NCBI GenBank assembly: GCA_023435505.1
Contig: JAEYRR010000333.1
Location: 1 to 12,571 of the forward strand
DNA length: 12,571 bases
Source: Bacillota bacterium
GTDB taxonomy: Bacteria; Bacillota; Clostridia; Lachnospirales; Lachnospiraceae
Direction of reading: 5' to 3'
Position 1 is the stretch's first letter. Every line of letters starts with the position of its first letter. Positions 9,208 to 12,571 of the stretch are shown piece after piece. The notes beneath the pieces were generated by a model, which searched no databases, was not told the DNA's origin, and saw only the letters and a program-made list of their open reading frames with translations. Both the position numbers and the translations under genes were made by a program.

Positions 9208-9235
9208 TTGACATTACAAATCAGCGATGTATAAT
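9208..9235 (+). promoter_or_regulatory. Consensus sigma-A promoter before the PII gene
   Basis: A perfect TTGACA (9208-9213), a 16-base spacer and a perfect TATAAT (9230-9235), with TG just before the -10 box. Transcription should start near 9242, about 75 nt before the PII ATG and only a few bases before the hairpin at 9248-9281. Confidence 0.85.
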
Positions 9236-9247
9236 AGGAACATAAAC

Positions 9248-9286
9248 AAAGGCGTTTCTTCTAACAGTAAGAAATGCCTTTTTTTT
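9248..9286 (+). terminator. Intrinsic terminator inside the PII gene leader
   Basis: The stem is AAAGGCGTTTCTT (9248-9260) with AAGAAATGCCTTT (9269-9281): 13 pairs including one G-U, with an 8-nt loop. It is followed by a run of eight T (9279-9286). It is a textbook terminator lying after the promoter at 9208-9235 and before the PII start at 9317. It could end the upstream two-gene operon, act as an attenuator on the PII promoter, or do both. Confidence 0.85.
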
Positions 9287-9316
9287 ATAGAAGGGAATAA
9301 GAAGGAGGTAGTATTT

Positions 9317-9655
9317 ATGAAGAAACTTGAAATGATCATAAAGCCTGAAAAGCTAGAAGACCTAAAATCCATTCTAGACGGTTGTAAAGCAAATGGTATC
9401 ATGATATCCAACATTATGGGTTATGGTAACCAAAAAGGCTTTAAGCAGGTATACCGCGGTTCGGAATACAGTGTAAACCTTTTACCAAAGGTAAAAGTGG
9501 AAACTGTTGTACCTGACGATATCTCCGAGCTCATTATTGATAAGGTGGTTAAGGAGATTAATACCGGTAGCTATGGCGACGGTAAGATCTTTATTTACAA
9601 TGTTGAGGATGCCGTTCGTATTCGTACCGGTGAACGTGGAACAAACGCACTATAA
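9317..9655 (+). CDS. glnB: PII nitrogen-regulatory signal protein
   Basis: A 112-residue cytosolic trimeric sensor of the GlnB/GlnK family. PII proteins bind ATP/ADP and 2-oxoglutarate and control ammonium uptake, glutamine synthesis or other nitrogen targets by contact. The whole length matches E. coli GlnB: MKKLEMIIKP at the start, the T-loop YRGSEYSVNLLPKV with Y51 at the uridylylation position, VVPDD, TGSYGDGKIFIYNV and RIRTGE near the end. The ligand residues Q39, K58, K90, R101 and R103 are all kept. AAGGAGG at 9302-9308 fixes the start; an in-frame extension back to 9227 would run through the terminator and is not used. No amtB, glnA or nif gene is adjacent, so its target cannot be told from context, and glnB versus glnK is a naming choice. 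Confidence 0.93.
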   Translation: MKKLEMIIKPEKLEDLKSILDGCKANGIMISNIMGYGNQKGFKQVYRGSEYSVNLLPKVKVETVVPDDISELIIDKVVKEINTGSYGDGKIFIYNVEDAVRIRTGERGTNAL

Positions 9656-9750
9656 ACATCATAAGACTAAATTCTATTATCAATGGAGATAATCTGTATG
9701 CTTTGGCATGGGTTATCTCTTTTTTGATGATAGAATCATTTGATGTTTAT
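9652..9750. repeat. Nested inverted repeats starting at the PII stop codon
   Basis: Three concentric pairs share one centre. The outer arms ATAAACATCA (9652-9661) and TGATGTTTAT (9741-9750) are perfect over 10 bp and include the PII stop. The middle arms (9671-9682 with 9725-9736) pair over 12 bp with one G-U. The inner arms are GAGATAA (9686-9692) and TTATCTC (9713-9719). The inner hairpin is also a terminator. No clear target-site duplication flanks the element, so it is not assigned to a mobile element. Confidence 0.65.
9686..9725 (+). terminator. Intrinsic terminator of the PII gene
   Basis: A stem GAGATAA / TTATCTC with an inner ATGC-TTTG-GCAT hairpin is followed by six T (9720-9725), 31 bases after the PII stop. 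Orientation and T-run suit the rightward transcript. Confidence 0.75.
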
Positions 9751-9780
9751 TTAGAGGGGATCCCCTTAATCCCTTCTAAA
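9750..9780. repeat. 12-bp imperfect hairpin
   Basis: TTTAGAGGGGAT (9750-9761) pairs with ATCCCTTCTAAA (9769-9780) through 12 pairs including one G-U, around a 7-base loop. No T-run follows, so it is not called a terminator. A competing local palindrome, GGGGATCCCC (9756-9765), overlaps it. Confidence 0.55.
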
Positions 9781-9806
9781 CTAATATCAACCCTTTAATA
9801 GCAACA

Positions 9807-9859
9807 AGGAGAACCGCCGTTCACCCTTACGGCGGTTCTCCTATTTTTACTCTTTTTTA
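9807..9859 (+). terminator. Strong GC-rich intrinsic terminator
   Basis: A perfect 14-bp stem (AGGAGAACCGCCGT at 9807-9820 with 9829-9842) and an 8-base loop are followed by ATTTTTACTCTTTTTT. It lies 80 bases beyond the first PII terminator with no gene between them. It may be a backup for PII, or end an unseen small transcript. Confidence 0.8.
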
Positions 9860-9897
9860 TCAACCAAATATTTTTTAAATATTTCATATTTAGTTTC

Positions 9898-9926
9898 TTT
9901 CCATTAGCCAAACCCTATGTTATACT
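9898..9926 (+). promoter_or_regulatory. Extended -10 promoter for the 256-residue membrane protein gene
   Basis: TGTTATACT (9918-9926) gives an extended -10 box. TTTCCA (9898-9903), 17 bases upstream of the -10 hexamer, is a weak -35 with four of six matches. The start would be near 9933, about 57 nt before the ATG. Confidence 0.6.
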
Positions 9927-9989
9927 AATCCTATGTTCGCATTTTAACGAAACAATAAACACAAAAGGATTACTAAAGGAGTGTAACAT

Positions 9990-10760
9990 ATGGCAAAAAA
10001 AACTACATTAGGGGACGATGCTGCAATTTATCAAAAAAGAGCCCCTGAAAAGGAACGAGTTAAGCTTAAAGGATTATCTTTTAAAAAGAAATTAGAATAC
10101 CTAAAAGATTATTATCTGAAAGCTGTCATAGCTGGCGGGGTTACTCTCTCGGTTATAATTTATATGATTGTAATGCTGGTAATTCCAAAGGATGAAGTTG
10201 TATTACGGCTGGTAGCAATAAATGATACATACAGCGAAGAGGATTCCAACGCTCTAATTGAAGGCTTTGGTAAGACCATAAATTATAACCCAGACAAAGA
10301 AGATATTAGTATTGAAGACGGAGTAATTATAGATCCAGAACGTCCAAATTCTAATGTTCAGGATAAGATAACCGTCTATACTGTTGCCGGTACTCTGGAT
10401 GTAATTATTGCAGACGAAGATATGTTTACCATCTATGCTAAGAATGGGTTCTTCTGTGATCTTTCGGAGGTGCTCTCTACAGAAGAATTTAAAACCTTAT
10501 CAAAGGATCTGTTTTATGAAAAAATGAATGTTGTTGACGATGATAACGAGGCTTCGGATACAACTTCTATCCAGAATTCTAATACTCCAAAGGCTTATGG
10601 TATATGTCTGGATGACAGCTCTATATACACCAACATGTCCACTTGGTACAAGAATCAAAAACAAAATGGAGCCTCTGTACCTTACTATATTGGGATATTA
10701 AACACTTCTTCACAAAAAGAAAATGCAGTAGCCTTTATTAATTACTTAAAAGGGCTATAA
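9990..10760 (+). CDS. Single-pass membrane protein with a possible solute-binding-like outside domain
   Basis: A 256-residue protein with a basic cytoplasmic tail (1-43), one membrane helix at about 44-65 (KAVIAGGVTLSVIIYMIVMLVI) and an outside domain of about 190 residues. The tail ends in KKKLEYLKDYYLKAVI, a charged, aromatic lead-in of a kind I recall from many Lachnospiraceae anchored proteins. Phrases such as GTLDVIIADEDMFTIYAKNGFFCDLSEVL and the ending ENAVAFINYLKGL recall extracellular sugar-binding proteins, but the domain is about half their length and lacks a lipobox. A binding role is a weak inference. AAAGGAG at 9975-9981 precedes the ATG. The gene stands alone, with its own promoter and a terminator that overlaps its stop codon. 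Confidence 0.85.
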   Translation: MAKKTTLGDDAAIYQKRAPEKERVKLKGLSFKKKLEYLKDYYLKAVIAGGVTLSVIIYMIVMLVIPKDEVVLRLVAINDTYSEEDSNALIEGFGKTINYNPDKEDISIEDGVIIDPERPNSNVQDKITVYTVAGTLDVIIADEDMFTIYAKNGFFCDLSEVLSTEEFKTLSKDLFYEKMNVVDDDNEASDTTSIQNSNTPKAYGICLDDSSIYTNMSTWYKNQKQNGASVPYYIGILNTSSQKENAVAFINYLKGL

Positions 10761-10797
10761 TAAAAAGCAGTTGCTTTATAGCAGCTGCTTTTTATTA
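10758..10797. terminator. Bidirectional terminator between convergent genes
   Basis: A 17-bp stem with one G-U pair (10758-10774 with 10781-10797) and loop TTTATA has A-runs on the left arm and T-runs on the right, so it can serve both strands. Its left arm contains the stop codon of the 9990-10760 gene. The asd stop at 10819 faces it from the other side. Confidence 0.85.
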
Positions 10798-10818
10798 ACT
10801 CTTTATTCTTAAACTAAT

Positions 10819-11901
10819 TTATTTTGCACTAATTAATCCCTTAGCAACTAAGAGCTCAGCTGTTAAAACTCCACCGCCTGCTGCACCACGTACTGTATTG
10901 TGAGAAAGACCTACAAACTTGTAGTCAAATACAATATCCTCACGAAGACGTCCCATAGAGATTCCAAACCCATTTTCATAATCAACATCTAAGGCAACCT
11001 GTGGACGGTTATCTTCTTCTAAGTATTGAATGAACTGCTTTGGCGCACTTGGAAGATTCAGCTCCTGTGGAAGTCCCTTATACTCTCTCCAGGCCTTAAT
11101 AATCTGTTCTTTCGTTGGTTTTTTCTCAAAAGAAACAAATACAGCTGCAGTATGGCCATCTAAAACAGGAACACGGATACACTGTGTTGTAATAACAGGT
11201 CCCTCAGCCTTAACGATCTTACCATCTACAACCTTACCCCAGATTCTTAAAGGTTCCTGCTCTCTCTTTTCTTCTTCTCCACCAATATATGGAATGATAT
11301 TACCTTCCATCTCTGGCCAGTCTTTAAAGTTCTTGCCTGCACCAGAAATTGCCTGATAGGTAGTCGCTACTACCATCTTAGGCCCAAATTCTCTTAAGGC
11401 ATGTAAAGCTGGAGCATAGCTCTGAATAGAGCAATTTGGTTTTACAACAATAAAACCTTTCTTTGTACCAAGACGTTCTTTTTGTGCCTCTAACACTTCA
11501 AGATGTTCAGGGTTTAGTTCAGGTACAAGCATAGGAACATCAGGAGTCCATCTATGTGCGCTGTTATTGGATACAACAGGAGTCTCAGACTTCGCATATG
11601 CTTCTTCAATAGCCTTAATCTCATCCTTGGTCATATCTACTGCACTAAAAACAAAATCAACCTGTTTACTGACATGCTCTACATCATTAACATTTAAAAC
11701 CATCATGTTTTTCACTGCTTCAGGCATTGGAGTGCTCATCTTCCATCTTCCGCCTACAGCTTCCTCATACGTCTTCCCTGCACTTCTAGGGCTTGCAGCA
11801 ACTGCTGCTACCTGAAACCAAGGATGATTATCCAATAATGCAATAAATCTTTGGCCAACCATACCAGTTGCCCCTAGAATACCTACTTTTAACTTATCCA
11901 T
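10819..11901 (-). CDS. asd: Aspartate-semialdehyde dehydrogenase (archaeal/fungal-type subgroup)
   Basis: Cytosolic NADP-dependent enzyme that reduces aspartyl phosphate to aspartate semialdehyde, the shared precursor of lysine, diaminopimelate, threonine and methionine. The 360 residues show the nucleotide-binding GILGATGMVGQR (residues 7-18), the catalytic cysteine C157 in KPNCSIQSY, AISGAGK in the central region, and the likely catalytic histidine H250 in DGHTAAVFVSF. The length and the PNCSIQ and RGAAGG motifs fit the subgroup first known from archaea and yeast and common in clostridia, rather than the E. coli type. The ATG at 11899-11901 was chosen because GAGGTG (11908-11913) lies 6 bases before it. 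A GTG three codons upstream falls inside that site and has no site of its own. A leader of about 100 nt with strong structure precedes it. No other lysine or threonine genes are adjacent. Confidence 0.93.
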   Translation of the reverse strand: MDKLKVGILGATGMVGQRFIALLDNHPWFQVAAVAASPRSAGKTYEEAVGGRWKMSTPMPEAVKNMMVLNVNDVEHVSKQVDFVFSAVDMTKDEIKAIEEAYAKSETPVVSNNSAHRWTPDVPMLVPELNPEHLEVLEAQKERLGTKKGFIVVKPNCSIQSYAPALHALREFGPKMVVATTYQAISGAGKNFKDWPEMEGNIIPYIGGEEEKREQEPLRIWGKVVDGKIVKAEGPVITTQCIRVPVLDGHTAAVFVSFEKKPTKEQIIKAWREYKGLPQELNLPSAPKQFIQYLEEDNRPQVALDVDYENGFGISMGRLREDIVFDYKFVGLSHNTVRGAAGGGVLTAELLVAKGLISAK

Positions 11902-11903
11902 TC

Positions 11904-11997
11904 TATTCACCTCATTTAATTAGACAAATATTCTATGTAATTGCCTTCTCTTAGAAGGCATTCTTATAATGTGTATTTCTACGGCGAACATTTGTCT
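11904..11997 (-). promoter_or_regulatory. Structured 5' leader of asd, candidate translational regulator
   Basis: On the minus strand, AGACAAAT (11990-11997) can pair with ATTTGTCT (11922-11929) to close a domain. Inside are a hairpin of TGCCTTCT with AGAAGGCA (11942-11960, 8 bp, 3-nt loop) and one of AATGT..GTA with GAAA loop and TAC-ACATT (11968-11992) carrying a 5-nt bulge TCGCC. TGTTCGCC (11983-11990) is also complementary to GGTGAATA (11904-11911) over 8 pairs with two G-U, which would cover the ribosome site. No T-box or lysine-riboswitch signature is seen. The pairing is visible in the sequence; regulation is inferred. Confidence 0.45.
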
Positions 11998-12009
11998 GTC
12001 TAGTACATA

Positions 12010-12038
12010 ATAATATACGTTTTACTCTAAAAATGCAA
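12010..12038 (-). promoter_or_regulatory. Sigma-A promoter of asd
   Basis: TTGCAT (12033-12038), 17 bases and TATTAT (12010-12015) on the minus strand. The start would be near 12003, giving a leader of about 100 nt. Confidence 0.65.
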
Positions 12039-12066
12039 CAAAATTTTTACAATATAATAAATTTTG
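12039..12066 (-). terminator. Weak AT-rich hairpin, possible terminator of the dihydrouridine synthase gene
   Basis: CAAAATTT and AAATTTTG arms (12059-12066 and 12039-12046) form an 8-bp, AT-rich stem with a 12-base loop. On the minus strand TTGCATTTTTAG follows. It abuts the -35 box of asd. The stem is weak, so some read-through into asd is plausible. Confidence 0.3.
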
Positions 12067-12117
12067 GTACTATTGAATAATAGATGCTAAAATACAAAAG
12101 TAACTTTGGTAATTCTG

Positions 12118-12571
12118 TTAAGGGTATACATGGCTATACAATCTGTTACATCTCTCCAAATAGGAATCTAGCAGTTCGTCCAACGCTAGAAGAGAGTCCA
12201 CTTCGTTTACCATACTTCTAAGACGTGCCGATTCCGGATAGCCTGCAGTATACCAGGCTACATGCTTACGCATTTCCCGTATGCCAAGATATTCGCCCTT
12301 ATAGTGTACTTGAAGTCTTCCATGACGTCTGATCATGTCAACCACTTCCTTAACCGATGGTTTAGGCAGAGTCTCACCTGTCTCTAGATAGGTCTTAAAC
12401 TGGGAAAATAGCCATGGATTACCCCGCACTCCTCTGGCAATCATAATACCATCGCAGCCTGTATGATCCAAAAGCCGTTTAGCTGTCTCTGGTGAGGTCA
12501 CATCTCCATTGCCGAAGACTGGTATAGAAACCGCCTCCTTCACCCTTGCTATCACATCCCAGTCTGCCTTA
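12118..12571 (-). CDS. dus: tRNA-dihydrouridine synthase, C-terminal part (5' end outside window)
   Basis: A flavin enzyme that reduces specific uridines in tRNA to dihydrouridine. The frame is open to the window edge, and the visible 150 residues begin KADWDVIARVKEAV. They include the FMN-site sequences PVFGNGDV and DGIMIARGVRGNPWLF, which are standard at the end of the Dus barrel. The C-terminal helical domain follows, with REMRKHVAWYTAGYPESARLRS, typical of the DusB/NifR3 group. The GTG at 12553-12555 is internal, because conserved family sequence continues past it to the edge. The gene runs the same way as asd, 216 bases away with its own promoter between. Confidence 0.92.
   Translation of the reverse strand, partial: KADWDVIARVKEAVSIPVFGNGDVTSPETAKRLLDHTGCDGIMIARGVRGNPWLFSQFKTYLETGETLPKPSVKEVVDMIRRHGRLQVHYKGEYLGIREMRKHVAWYTAGYPESARLRSMVNEVDSLLALDELLDSYLERCNRLYSHVYP

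Larger units (their letters stand above)
9656..9989. other. Gene-free 334-bp spacer filled with hairpins
   Basis: No convincing reading frame lies here. Rightward it holds the PII terminator within nested repeats (to 9750), a 12-bp hairpin (9750-9761 with 9769-9780), a GC-rich 14-bp hairpin with a T-rich tail (9807-9859), and then an AT-rich stretch with the promoter and ribosome site of the next gene. A small RNA gene could be present, but I see no clear promoter for one between 9737 and 9806. Confidence 0.6.

Noticed and set aside
9227..9316. In-frame upstream extension of the PII gene giving a 142-residue protein
   Set aside because: It would start inside the promoter -10 region and read through the terminator hairpin. 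The ATG at 9317 has AAGGAGG at the right distance and gives the standard 112-residue PII protein.
11902..11910. GTG start for asd three codons upstream
   Set aside because: The GTG is part of the GAGGTG ribosome site for the ATG at 11901 and has no site of its own.
11904..12003. T-box or lysine riboswitch before asd
   Set aside because: The leader is too short for either, and the conserved T-box sequence and lysine-riboswitch core were not found.

Overview
The window looks like chromosomal DNA from a low-GC anaerobic Firmicute of the Lachnospiraceae / Clostridium cluster XIVa type. Cellobiose phosphorylase very close to the clostridial enzymes, a clostridial-type UraA permease, an archaeal/fungal-type Asd, AT-rich spacers and strong AGGAGG-like ribosome sites all fit. 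A plant-fibre-degrading relative of Lachnoclostridium phytofermentans is my best guess from memory of family sequences, not from a search. I see no prophage, insertion sequence, CRISPR array, rRNA or tRNA gene.

Layout. Positions 1-128 hold the tail of a rightward gene for a probable membrane protein, ending at a 15-bp hairpin (135-168) shared with the leftward cellobiose phosphorylase gene (218-2656). That gene has its own near-consensus promoter (2757-2785), with an odd 12-bp repeat cluster further upstream (2841-2906). Next come a small unrecognised leftward gene (2918-3310) and, divergently, a uracil permease gene (3550-4872) with a consensus promoter and a terminator.

From 5061 to 9192 two large genes overlap by 8 bases. 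Both encode proteins with a cytoplasmic tail, one membrane helix and a long outside domain. They look like remote paralogs and are the least explained part of the window. A consensus promoter follows, then at once an intrinsic terminator that lies between the promoter and a PII signal-protein gene (9317-9655). The PII gene is followed by about 330 bases without a gene but packed with hairpins (9652-9860). Then comes a third single-pass membrane protein (9990-10760), a bidirectional terminator, and leftward asd (10819-11901). The asd leader of about 100 nt can fold into a compact structure able to cover the ribosome site. The window ends inside a leftward tRNA-dihydrouridine synthase gene.

Functional picture. 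Most genes are independent housekeeping or metabolic units: cellobiose breakdown by phosphorolysis, pyrimidine uptake, nitrogen/2-oxoglutarate sensing, aspartate-family amino acid synthesis and tRNA modification. Only the 5061-9192 pair is clearly one operon. The most interesting leads are the paired anchored proteins, the terminator in the PII leader, the nested palindromes after PII, and the structured asd leader.
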